From NCBI GenBank assembly GCA_050246595.1, contig JBFWVT010000082.1, positions 1 through 22,835 of the forward strand: a stretch of 22,835 nucleotides of DNA. Reading direction: 5' to 3'. The notes under the pieces were generated by a model. The model did not search any database and was not told the DNA's origin. It worked only from the letters and a program-made list of their open reading frames with translations. This stretch comes from DATARH01 sp050246595. Its GTDB lineage: Bacteria > Pseudomonadota > Alphaproteobacteria > ATCC43930 > CGMCC-115725. Of this stretch, positions 1 through 6,916 are shown piece after piece (the stretch's first letter is position 1; every line of letters starts with the position of its first letter). The position numbers were made by a program, and so were the translations under genes.

Positions 1-127
1 TCTCGCAAATCCTGTGAATAGGGTCTGGGCATGCGTGCTGGCCTCCGCCCCCCAGCCAGCATCTTGCGCAGAGATCCCCGCGCCGGGGAACCCCTATCCC
101 GTTTCAACCAGACCCGATCACACTCTA
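1..127 (-). mobile_element. IS630-family element, 5' end with transposase N-terminus (partial)
   Basis: On the minus strand an ATG at 32-30 opens a frame reading MPRPYSQDLR, the typical N-terminus of IS630-family transposases, and runs off the window edge. The roughly 95 bases upstream of it end at the terminal sequence GAGTGTGATCGGG (minus strand) next to a TA dinucleotide at 126-127. The same block occurs inverted at the right edge of the window (22709-22835) with only a handful of mismatches, so these are two related but not identical copies. The TA at the junction fits the TA target preference known for IS630/Tc1-type elements. Only the 5' end is visible. Confidence 0.8.
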
Positions 128-302
128 TTCGCCCGATCTCAACCCGATCGAGCAGGTCTTCGCCAAGCTCAAGACCCTGCTGCGCAAAGCCGATCCGCGC
201 ACCACCGAGGACACGTGGCGCCAGATCGGCTCCTTGCTCGATCATTTCTCCGCACAGGAATGCGCAAACTACCTCGCCAATGCCGGCTACGCTTCAACCT
301 GA
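126..302 (+). pseudogene. IS630 transposase, C-terminal fragment
   Basis: The frame reads YSPDLNPIEQVFAKLK and ends at a TGA at 300-302 after 58 residues. The SPDLNPIE motif carries the last acidic residue of the DDE catalytic triad of IS630/Tc1 transposases. The N-terminal roughly two thirds, including the first two catalytic Asp residues, is missing because the neighbouring IS end starts at the Tyr codon (TAT at 126-128). It cannot encode an active enzyme as it stands. Confidence 0.8.
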
Positions 303-317
303 TGCGATCACGCTCTA
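126..317 (+). mobile_element. IS630-family element, 3' remnant
   Basis: This stretch holds the last part of an IS630-type transposase reading frame followed by a right end. The end reads GAGCGTGATCG from the minus strand and abuts TA at 316-317. It matches the left-end sequence of the element at 1-127 (GAGTGTGATCG), so both belong to the same or a sister IS type. The 5' boundary is the TA at 126-127, where the oppositely oriented element joins. The simplest reading is one IS630 copy inserted into another. Confidence 0.75.
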
Positions 318-457
318 GCGCGAATGGGGCGAATTGCGCCGGCTCGAATACCCGCAAGCTTTGCCGCGGCCCTTCGCACCGCACCGCGGATATCGGCCCG
401 AGCCACAGGATTCCATAGCCGTTCGAGGTTGTCCGGTGCGATCGAGGCGGTATTCAC
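316..457 (-). pseudogene. Truncated gene coupled to the CoA-binding gene, cut by IS630
   Basis: On the minus strand a GTG at 457-455 overlaps the TGA stop (456-454) of the CoA-binding gene as GTGA, a usual sign of translational coupling. The open frame continues for about 47 codons, up to the TA where the IS630 end begins. Codons are GC-rich at the third position and read as coding, starting VNTASIAPDNLERLWNP. The product is not recognised. The gene's 3' part must lie beyond the IS or be lost. The alternative is a chance open frame in high-GC DNA, but the stop/start overlap argues for a real gene. Confidence 0.4.
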
Positions 458-906
458 GATGGTACTGGCCGGGTAAGGCCGAGTCGCGGAATTTCGATCG
501 CCGGGCAGCGATTCATCACCACCCTGATCCCGTTGGACTCGGCGCGCGCAGCGGCGGCGGGATCGACAACCCCGAGCTGCATCCATACTGCCTTGACCCC
601 AAGCGCGATGGCCTCGTCAACAACCGCGCCGGCCGCCTCGCTGCGCCGGAAGATATCGACCATGTCGATCGGGCCGATATCGGCGAGCGGAATCTCGGCG
701 AGCGAGGCGTAGCAGACTTCACCGAGGATCGTCGTGCCCGTGGCGACTGGATTGACCGGGATCGCGCGGTAGCCCTGCCGCTGGAGATAGCGCATGACGC
801 CGTGACTCGGCCGATGCGGGCGCGGGCTGGCCCCGACCACGGCGATCGTGCTGACCCCGGACAGCACGTCACGCAGATAGGCGTCGGAATAATGGTCATG
901 GTTCAT
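454..906 (-). CDS. CoA-binding protein, YccU-like
   Basis: The product is a 150-residue Rossmann-type protein of the YccU/CoA_binding family. Visible motifs are VVGASPRPHRPSHGVMRYL at 23-41, the GYRAIPVNP strand at 45-53, and MNRCPAIEIPRLG near the C-terminus (131-143), which matches the family's usual MNRCPKIE with Ala for Lys. Family members bind CoA; their cellular role is not well defined. The start at 906 (MNHDHYSD) gives the usual family length; the frame is open further upstream to 1086, but that part has no family-like sequence. Its stop overlaps a GTG of a following gene that is interrupted by IS630. Cytoplasmic. Confidence 0.85.
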   Translation of the reverse strand: MNHDHYSDAYLRDVLSGVSTIAVVGASPRPHRPSHGVMRYLQRQGYRAIPVNPVATGTTILGEVCYASLAEIPLADIGPIDMVDIFRRSEAAGAVVDEAIALGVKAVWMQLGVVDPAAAARAESNGIRVVMNRCPAIEIPRLGLTRPVPS

Positions 907-1590
907 ATCCGCAGTTTGCGCCGGTGACTGGTCGAAGGAAAGCGAGTCGTCGCCGCGCGCTTCCCTATCCGTGATGGTCACGCCCAGAGAGCCGCGCGCA
1001 GCGACGCCAGCCGGTGCCGATAAATCTGCGACTATGCACCAGCTCGTGCTTGGCGACGCCGATACGTCCGCATTCGGTCGGATCACCTGGCCTGCATCGG
1101 CTCAACCCTTCGGCGCCGGAACTCCGGCGCGCATGTCAGCCGGCCCGACAGCAGCCGGGTCGGCTAGGCGCAATACGTCGCCATCGTCCAGCTTACAACG
1201 AGCCGGCAATTTATAGAAGGGCAACAGCCCGGCACCGGAACAATCGTGACGTCACGTAATTGCAAGTGCGGATGACGATTGAAATCGAGGAGGAAGCAAC
1301 CTTGTCTGTTTCACTTGGTAGACCCATCACCGTTGTCCAGGTCATCTCTAGATAAGCATATAAATAGCACTTAAGAACCATTTCCAACTCTTCGAAATCT
1401 CTATCCTGTCTGACGAATACTGAGCTAAGTATGTTATTAACCTGCTCTATGTCCTTAATTTTGTGACTGGTCACACGCGGGTTCATGTGCGACAATCTTG
1501 CCCGTCTGGAAGACTGCGACGCGACGGTGATCAATCGGTCACATCCGGACTCAAAACCCGGGGCTTTATCGCGATTCGGGAGAGCAGCCA
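907..1590. other. Long intergenic region between divergent genes, with AT-rich segment
   Basis: This 684-base region separates the minus-strand CoA-binding gene from the plus-strand RTX gene. About 1265-1480 is clearly more AT-rich than anything else in the window. A minus-strand frame of about 91 codons (ATG at 1486, stop at 1211) crosses it, but it has no recognisable motif or good ribosome-binding site, and I do not call it a gene. The segment is most likely regulatory DNA for the RTX gene or a horizontally acquired patch. Confidence 0.5.
1462..1475. promoter_or_regulatory. Perfect palindrome, possible operator upstream of the RTX gene
   Basis: TGTGACTGGTCACA is a perfect dyad (TGTGAC, two bases, GTCACA) ending about 115 bases before the RTX start codon, at the edge of the AT-rich segment. 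The half-site resembles CRP-type TGTGA, but the spacing between TGTGA and TCACA is four bases rather than the six of CRP sites, so the regulator is unclear. Confidence 0.35.
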
Positions 1591-3896
1591 ATGGCAACGT
1601 TTACCGGCAGTATCTTCAACGATACGATCACACCGACAACGGTGTCCGCGCTCGTTGTTCGTAATCCGGCGGGTTCATTTCCCAGCGCCGCTGACGACAC
1701 GTTGAACGGTGCCGGCGGCAACGACACGCTGGATGGCGGCGGCGGGAACGATACGATAAATGGCGGCACCGGAAACGATACGCTCAGGGGCGCAGCCGGC
1801 AACGATACGCTGGATGGCGGCACCGGCGCCGACAATATGGATGGCGGTCTCGGTAACGATCTTTACACCGTCGACAATGTCGGGGACGTTGCGGCCGAGG
1901 TTGCCGGCGGAACGGATACCGTTCGCTCCTCCATATCGCACACGCTGTCGACCAATATAGAGAACCTGACGCTTACCGGAGCGGCCAATATAAACGGCAC
2001 CGGCAATGCCAGGGACAACACCATCCTCGGCAACGATGGCAACAACATATTGTCGGGGTTGGCCGGCAACGACACGCTGAAGGGCGCAGGCGGTAACGAC
2101 ACTCTGAACGGCGGGGACGGCAACGACACGCTCGAAGGAAACACGGGCGCCGACGCCATTACCGGGGGCGCCGGTGACGATGTGAGCGTCTGGCGCAACG
2201 GCGACGGCACCGACACCTTCAATGGCGGCGCCGGCACCGATACCCAGCAGCTGATCATGTCGGACGCGGATGGCGATATCGCGACGCTTACGGCGACCGG
2301 TGCCAATGCGGTCTTCGCGCGTACCAACCTGGTGCCGTTCACGGTCACGATGACCGCTGCCGAAGTGGTCGACTTCCAGGGTCAGGGCGGCGATGACAGC
2401 TTTACCGTCAGCGATCTCACCGGCACCACGATCACGCAGGTCCTGTTCTCGGGCGGTGTCGGCAACGANNNNNNNNNNCGGTCACGATGACCGCTGCCGA
2501 AGTGGTCGACTTCCAGGGTCAGGGCGGCGATGACAGCTTTACCGTCAGCGATCTCACCGGCACCACGATCACGCAGGTCCTGTTCTCGGGCGGTGTCGGC
2601 AACGACACACTCGCCGGGCTGGCAACGGCAACCCCGATCACAGCCAATGGCGGCGACGGCAACGACAGTCTGACCGGCGGCACGGGAGCTGACACGCTGA
2701 ACGGCGACGCCGGCAACGACACGCTCGAAGGGCACCGGGGCGCCGACACGATCACCGGCGGCGACGGCGACGATCTGAACATCTGGCGCAACGGCGACGG
2801 CACCGACACCTTCAATGGCGGCGCCGGCACCGATACCCAGCAGCTGATCATGTCGGACGCGGATGGCGATATCGCGACGCTTACGGCGACCGGTGCCAAT
2901 GCGGTCTTCGCGCGTACCAACCTGGTGCCGTTCACGGTCACGATGACCGCTGCCGAAGTGGTCGACTTCCAGGGTCAGGGCGGCGATGACAGCTTTACCG
3001 TCAGCGATCTCACCGGCACCACGATCACGCAGGTCCTGTTCTCGGGCGGTGTCGGCAACGATACGCTCAACGCCGGCGCTGCAACAACGACGATAAGCGC
3101 CGATGGCGGCATCGACAACGATTTCATTTTCACCGGCTCGGCCGACGACGTCATTGCCGGTGGCGCCGGTCTCGACAAGCTGTTCGGCGGCGGCGGCAAC
3201 GATCTCATTTTCGACGATACCGGGGCCTCGTCGGAGATTAACGGAGAGGCCGGCAATGACACGATCACCGGCGGCTCCGGCAATGACTACATCACCGGCG
3301 GCGAGGGCAACGATATCATCGTCGGCGGCACGGACGGTCAGGACTCGCTCTTTGGGAGCGCGGGCGACGACTATATCGTTGCGGCCGATGCGGACAACAA
3401 CGGCATTGGTTCGGTGCTCGATGGCGGCGCCGGCGCGAACCAGCTTTATGCGCTGGTCGGGGTCGGCAACGACTACGCGGTCGGCGGCGAGGGTGCCGAC
3501 ATCATCGCGACCGGAGCTGGGTCCGACTTCATCTTCGGCATTGGCGGGAATGACACGATCGTGGCCGGCACCGGCACCGACTACATTTACGGCGGCGCCG
3601 GCAACGACTTCATCTATACCGACGATCTCATCACCAACTCGACAGATTACGTCTACGTCAGCGGTCTGTCGGGGTTTGGCACCGGGATCGACACAGTGGC
3701 CGACTTCACATTCGGAGCCGGCGGCGACGTTGCAGTGATCCTCAGCACCCCGGGACTGACCTCGTTCGCTGACGTGCAGGCCAACATGATCGATGCCGAC
3801 GTCTACACGGTCATCAATCTGTCGGCCAGCGACCAACTGTTCCTTTACAACATCGACCCATTCCAGCTTACCGCCGACAATTTCCTATTCCTTTAG
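1591..3896 (+). CDS. RTX (hemolysin-type Ca2+-binding repeat) secreted protein, with assembly gap
   Basis: The protein is built of glycine/aspartate nonapeptide repeats of the GGxGxDxLx type, which bind Ca2+ and fold outside the cell after type I secretion. It starts at ATG 1591 with GGGAGA about ten bases upstream and opens directly into repeats; no classical signal peptide is present, as expected for type I substrates. A segment reading GTDTVRSSISHTLSTNIENL is typical of RTX proteins. The C-terminus (DTVADFTFGAGGD, then LTADNFLFL) looks like a type I secretion signal. Ten Ns at 2469-2478 interrupt the frame. Removing the Ns and the 127 bases repeated on either side joins both parts in one frame of 722 codons. 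It contains two copies of a 152-residue module. No catalytic domain is visible; adhesin, matrix protein or toxin are all possible. No exporter genes are nearby. Confidence 0.85.
2189..2468 (+). repeat. 280-bp direct repeat in the RTX gene, copy 1
   Basis: By eye this block is identical at DNA level to 2782-3061. It encodes WRNGDGTDTFNGGAGTD through to FSGGVGND. Its final 127 bases also occur at 2479-2605, next to the gap. Confidence 0.9.
2469..2478. other. Assembly gap (10 N) inside the RTX gene
   Basis: The 127 bases before the gap (2342-2468) are identical to the 127 bases after it (2479-2605). An exact overlap of that length is what two contigs of a de Bruijn graph built with k=127 would share. 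The gap is therefore probably a scaffolding placeholder at an unresolved repeat, not a measured ten bases. Confidence 0.85.
2782..3061 (+). repeat. 280-bp direct repeat in the RTX gene, last copy
   Basis: Identical by eye to 2189-2468. The distance between its end and the end of the partial copy at 2479-2605 is 456 bases, or 152 codons, which gives the module length. Complete nucleotide identity, including third positions, points to a recent duplication or ongoing gene conversion. Confidence 0.9.
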
Positions 3897-3903
3897 GTCG
3901 ATC

Positions 3904-3953
3904 ACGGATAGCGTACCGGTTTCCCGGTTCCCGAGAAGCCGGCCACTATCCGT
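3904..3953. other. Long hairpin between the RTX and acyltransferase-like genes
   Basis: ACGGATAG at 3904-3911 pairs perfectly with CTATCCGT at 3946-3953, and inside this arm CCGGTTTC (3916-3923) pairs with GAAGCCGG with one mismatch. It fills most of the 77-base spacer after the RTX stop. No T-run follows, so it may be a partial terminator, attenuator or mRNA-stabilising stem rather than a full terminator. Confidence 0.5.
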
Positions 3954-3973
3954 AAGGAACGCGGAGGCCGCAG

Positions 3974-4456
3974 ATGCAAGCCTCGACCGTTGCCGCCGAG
4001 CCGCACGACAACGAAACGGTCGTCGGCGAATTGCGGCTTGTCCAGCCGGGAAATCCGGTATTCGCGCTGGGGCTGGCGGTAAGCTATCTGGTCACGAAGC
4101 CAGCCTTTGCGCGGCTGTCGTTCGGCAGCTGGTCGCGCATCCTGATCGGCCAGATCAATCGCGGCCATTATCGCTTCGTTGTCGATGGTGCGAGCAGGGT
4201 GCAAGGCTTCATGGGCTGGGCGCTGGCCGCCAAGAACGATGCCGAGGATTGGCTTACCGGCCGGCGCAGCCTGTCCGACGCCGAGACAAAGGAAGGGGAC
4301 TCCATAATCATCAATGCCTGGGCGGCAAACAACCCGGAAGTGCACCGGCTTCTTCTTGCCGAATGCCGCAGCGTCGGTAAGGGCAAGGACAACGTGTACT
4401 TCAAGCGTCACTACAACGACGGTACAATCAAACCGATTCGTCTCAAGATCCGATGA
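3974..4456 (+). CDS. HlyC-like toxin-activating acyltransferase family protein (divergent)
   Basis: The 160-residue product resembles the HlyC/CyaC family, which acylates lysines of RTX toxins using acyl-ACP. The fit rests on length, position right after an RTX gene, and the pattern LGLAVSYLVTKPAF..., GQINRGHYRFVVDG (59-72), GFMGWAL (78-84) and EGDSIIINAWAA (107-118). In HlyC the catalytic His follows a Ser-Pro-Leu; the matching position here appears to be Phe45. The HlyC Asp in the FIDW strand appears to be Asn114. The usual catalytic pair may thus be absent, so it may be a distant relative with other chemistry or an inactive paralogue. GGAGG lies about eight bases before the ATG. It is probably in one transcript with the RTX gene, separated by a hairpin. 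Cytoplasmic. Family assignment is by my own pattern reading and is moderately sure. Confidence 0.6.
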   Translation: MQASTVAAEPHDNETVVGELRLVQPGNPVFALGLAVSYLVTKPAFARLSFGSWSRILIGQINRGHYRFVVDGASRVQGFMGWALAAKNDAEDWLTGRRSLSDAETKEGDSIIINAWAANNPEVHRLLLAECRSVGKGKDNVYFKRHYNDGTIKPIRLKIR

Positions 4457-4554
4457 CTTTGTGGAAGTGTAAATGTTCGGAGCGAAGGACGTAATCTGAT
4501 TAATAGCATGGACCGCCCCGTTCGGCCTCCGGATGCGGGAGCTTGCGCACGTTT

Positions 4555-4577
4555 GCACGGCCGAAAAGAGGCCGTGC
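4555..4577. repeat. Perfect 8-bp hairpin before the IS110 start codon
   Basis: GCACGGCC, a seven-base loop and GGCCGTGC end one base before the ATG of the IS110 remnant. It is probably part of the original element's leader, where it would hide or limit translation of the transposase. Confidence 0.5.
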
Positions 4578-5083
4578 ATGTCCGTCATCACGATTGGCCT
4601 TGACCTCGCCAAGTCCTTTTCCAGGTGCGCGGTGCTGATACCGCCGGCCACACCGCCTGCGGCGGCGTCTCGGTCGTACCGATCTGCTGCCGTTCTTTGC
4701 GAAGCAGGCGCCCTGCATATCAGGACGGAGGCATGCTCAAATGCGCATCACCGGGCGTGGGAGCTGATGCGGCTCGGACACCAGGTGCGGCCTTATTCTG
4801 CCGCAGTACGTGAGGTCCGGATTCCGCCTCGGCGACGACCGGGATCAAGCGCAACAAGACCGATGCGGAGGCGATCTGCGGAGCCGTCGGCAGACCAAAT
4901 ACGCGCTTCGTGCCAATCAAAACTGTCGAGCAGCGGGGGGATCTTGCCCTGCACTGGTGCGGGCGCTGCTCGTGCGGCAACAAACCTCGGCGGTCAACAC
5001 GGTGCGTGGCCTGCTGAGCAGGTTTGGCATCGTTGCGGCCAAGGGTATCCGACGCATCGAGGAGCTGCGAGAGCGCATAAACC
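4578..5083 (+). pseudogene. IS110-family transposase, frameshifted N-terminal remnant
   Basis: The start MSVITIGLDLAKS is the classic N-terminus of IS110-type DEDD transposases, with the first catalytic Asp in GLDLAK. Later pieces fall in different frames: FQVRGADTAGHTACGG, then EACSNAHHRAWELMRLGHQVR, then NKTDAEAICGAVGRPNTRFVP, then VNTVRGLLSRFGIVAAKGI. At least three frameshifts are needed to connect them. About 170 residues of a family length near 340 remain, and the C-terminal transposase_20 domain is absent. It is dead. Confidence 0.8.
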
Positions 5084-5251
5084 GCACCAGCCTGTCCCCC
5101 GCGGTACGGTTGATTGGGACATCTCGCAAGTGGACAATTTTCGTACAAAAGATGAACCATGGACGGTCGAGAGAGGCAGGCTGACGCGCGGCCGGACGAG
5201 GCGGAGCGAGCGCGAGAGGCTGGCGTCGCGGCGCTCGGGCGGGGCGGCCGG

Positions 5252-5445
5252 ATGTCGCGCCAACACAAGAGTGCGGCGGTGCTGCGTCTGTTGCGTGGCG
5301 AGGATCTTGAGCTGGTGTCGCGCAGCCTGGGTGACGGTGGCGACCCTGAGCGGCTGGCGCGGAGCCTTCCTGGCTGCCGGGGAGGCGGCACTGACGACAA
5401 GGCCCGCGAGCGGGGAAGAACTGAAAAGCGAGCGGCTGAAGGCGA
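5252..5445 (+). pseudogene. IS3-family transposase OrfA remnant
   Basis: MSRQHKSAAVLRLLRGEDLELVSRSLG is followed, after one frameshift near 5325, by VTVATLSGWRGAFLAAGEAAL and EELKSERLKAK. Together these give the helix-turn-helix and start of the coiled coil of an IS3-type OrfA. The sequence then changes and neither the rest of OrfA nor the DDE-bearing OrfB is present. A frame open from 5159 may include a few more N-terminal residues. Confidence 0.65.
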
Positions 5446-6044
5446 AGCCGGCGCTCCGGATCGAAGGGGTCGAGCATGGCCTGTTTCTTGGCCTGGCCGG
5501 GCGTTTGGCTAGGCGACTCGGCGCCGCGCCGGACAGGGAGGAGTGAGCGCCTCGAATTGGTCGAGGAACACCAGATCGATCTCCCCACTGCGGCTCGGGT
5601 TTTCAGATCGGCAAAGTGCTGACGGCTCGCCGCGACCGCGGCGCCCTCCTGCTGCCCTTTGAGGGTATGGCGCGGCCGTGGGCCGTCAGCCCACGGGCTT
5701 GACCCTGGGGTCGGGCAACTCCCCCTTTGGCGCAGTTGTTGCGCAAGCCATCTCGGCAGATAGGCGCGGCAGTGTCCAGCCGCCGTCATGGCGCGCGTTG
5801 TCGTTCAGGATCACCCCGGCGTGCCGCCCCTCCAGCGTCGGCAGGATCGCCCGCACCCGGTCCGCTTTGCCGCGCTGCTCCGATTTCGACAAGCCGCGCA
5901 ACGCGGCCTGTTCCACAGCATCAGCCGTGAGCTTCGATTTTCCCGGGATGCTCGGCCTCCGCAGCCCTCATCCCGGGAAAACAACCCACCCCTCGCCTAA
6001 TCTCAGGCAATCTGCGTAGATCCGGGACAATTACGCTGCGCGCA
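5446..6044. other. Gene-free debris between mobile-element remnants
   Basis: About 600 bases with no frame that I recognise. Short open frames on both strands (for example minus strand 5916-5686) lack motifs and good starts. The position between IS3 and integrase remnants suggests decayed mobile DNA. The only clear structure is the long inverted repeat at 5938-5981. Confidence 0.5.
5938..5981. repeat. 13-bp perfect inverted repeat with 18-base spacer
   Basis: TTTTCCCGGGATG at 5938-5950 is the exact reverse complement of CATCCCGGGAAAA at 5969-5981. It sits about 65 bases before the integrase remnant. On either strand the stem is followed by AAAA rather than T-runs, which does not fit a standard terminator. 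A recombination site or a leftover element end is possible. Confidence 0.6.
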
Positions 6045-6310
6045 ATGCGGCATACTGCCATTACGAAGCTGGTGCAGGGTGGGTTGATCTGCCCATTATG
6101 CAGCGGATCAGCGGTCATAAGATGCTGTCGATGGTGCTACGGTATTCCCATGTTCACGGTCGGCACATCGACCAGGCTATTCAGGCAATGGGGCGAACTA
6201 TCCCGGAACGGCGCGCGGACGAGACTGCGAACACGATGACACGGGAATTGCATGCGGTACCGGCCGCGGTGCTGCCGGGCGGGCGCTATCGCGGGCAAAA
6301 ATCATTCTAG
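6045..6310 (+). pseudogene. Tyrosine recombinase (phage-type integrase), C-terminal remnant with frameshift
   Basis: MRHTAITKLVQGG corresponds to the HxLRHTxxT box of tyrosine recombinases (Arg and His of the active site). After a frameshift near 6075-6085 the sequence continues VDLPIMQRISGHKMLSMVLRYSHVHG, with the second active-site His in SGHK and the nucleophile Tyr in LRYSHV. The frame ends at TAG 6308-6310. The N-terminal DNA-binding and core domains are missing. It lies 20 bases from the 3' end of tRNA-Cys, a usual integration target, so it marks an old island or prophage end. Confidence 0.8.
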
Positions 6311-6329
6311 GAAATAGTGACTTAGGGGA

Positions 6330-6403
6330 TGGAGGCCGGAAGCGGAATCGAACCGCTGTACGAGGATTTGCAGTCCTCTGCATAGCCACTCTGCCATCCG
6401 GCC
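6330..6403 (-). tRNA. tRNA-Cys (anticodon GCA)
   Basis: The minus strand starts GGCCGGATGGCAGAGTGG and has a 7-bp acceptor stem (GGCCGGA with TCCGGCC). The anticodon arm GAGGACTGCAAATCCTC carries GCA, and the T arm is GCGGTTCGATTCCGC. The discriminator U is followed by an encoded CCA (6332-6330). Total length is 74 bases. Cloverleaf and anticodon identify tRNA-Cys. Confidence 0.95.
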
Positions 6404-6916
6404 GCAGCCAGCGTCATATAGGGGTACACCGTTCTTCGGGTCAAGGTGCAAGCCGCCGTCCCGCCCCGAATCCGCGCAGTCGCAAATCCGAGCAGTACTT
6501 GCCGCTCTCGGGGCGCGGACCGGCGGGGACGGGCTCGCCCGGTCTCCGCCGCCGGGCGTGGAACGCTCATCGCGGAGTCGCGTGTTTTAGCAGTATGTTG
6601 TTCAACAGAGGCGCAGTTTGCATGACCTATAATATTGCCCTCCTTGTCGATCCTTATCGCGGTATGTTCAAAATCGTTGATACGGCCAACAACTATATCG
6701 AGGCATGGCGGCGAGCAGCCGCGGCGCATACTGCAAGGCGGCATTTTCTTTGTCTTGAGCACCGAGACGCGCGAAGACCCCGGGCCGCTCAATCGCAAAT
6801 CACGCCCCAATGTCCCTGTCGGTCGCGCCGGGCGGGCGTGAACGTCTTCCGACTTTTACGACCCAGCGCATAATCGCCTGATCAATAATCGCAACCCGGC
6901 AATTTCACGCTTGGCG
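6404..6916. other. Intergenic region between tRNA-Cys and pyrE
   Basis: About 510 bases. The only suggestive content is a short, probably frameshifted frame near 6622-6841. Otherwise I see no gene, tRNA or clear regulatory site. Confidence 0.5.
6622..6841 (+). pseudogene. Possible small frameshifted ORF, unrecognised
   Basis: ATG 6622 opens MTYNIALLVDPYRGMFKIVD and continues for about 34 protein-like residues to near 6725. After a shift of frame, the sequence GGIFFVLSTETREDPGPLN runs to a stop at 6839-6841 with GC-rich third positions. Each half reads like coding sequence in its own frame but neither alone gives a convincing protein. I do not recognise it; it may be chance. Confidence 0.2.

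Noticed and set aside
1211..1486. Minus-strand frame of about 91 codons in the AT-rich island
   Set aside because: No motif, weak start, and it lies where promoter DNA of the RTX gene is expected. I cannot exclude a small foreign gene.
1690..3650. Regular short repeats that could be taken for a CRISPR array or tandem satellite
   Set aside because: The repeats encode in-frame GGxGxD nonapeptides and have no spacer structure.
2382..3836. Long minus-strand open frame of 484 codons opposite the RTX gene
   Set aside because: It is the shadow of a repetitive GC-rich gene, has no start signal or domain, and runs through the N gap.
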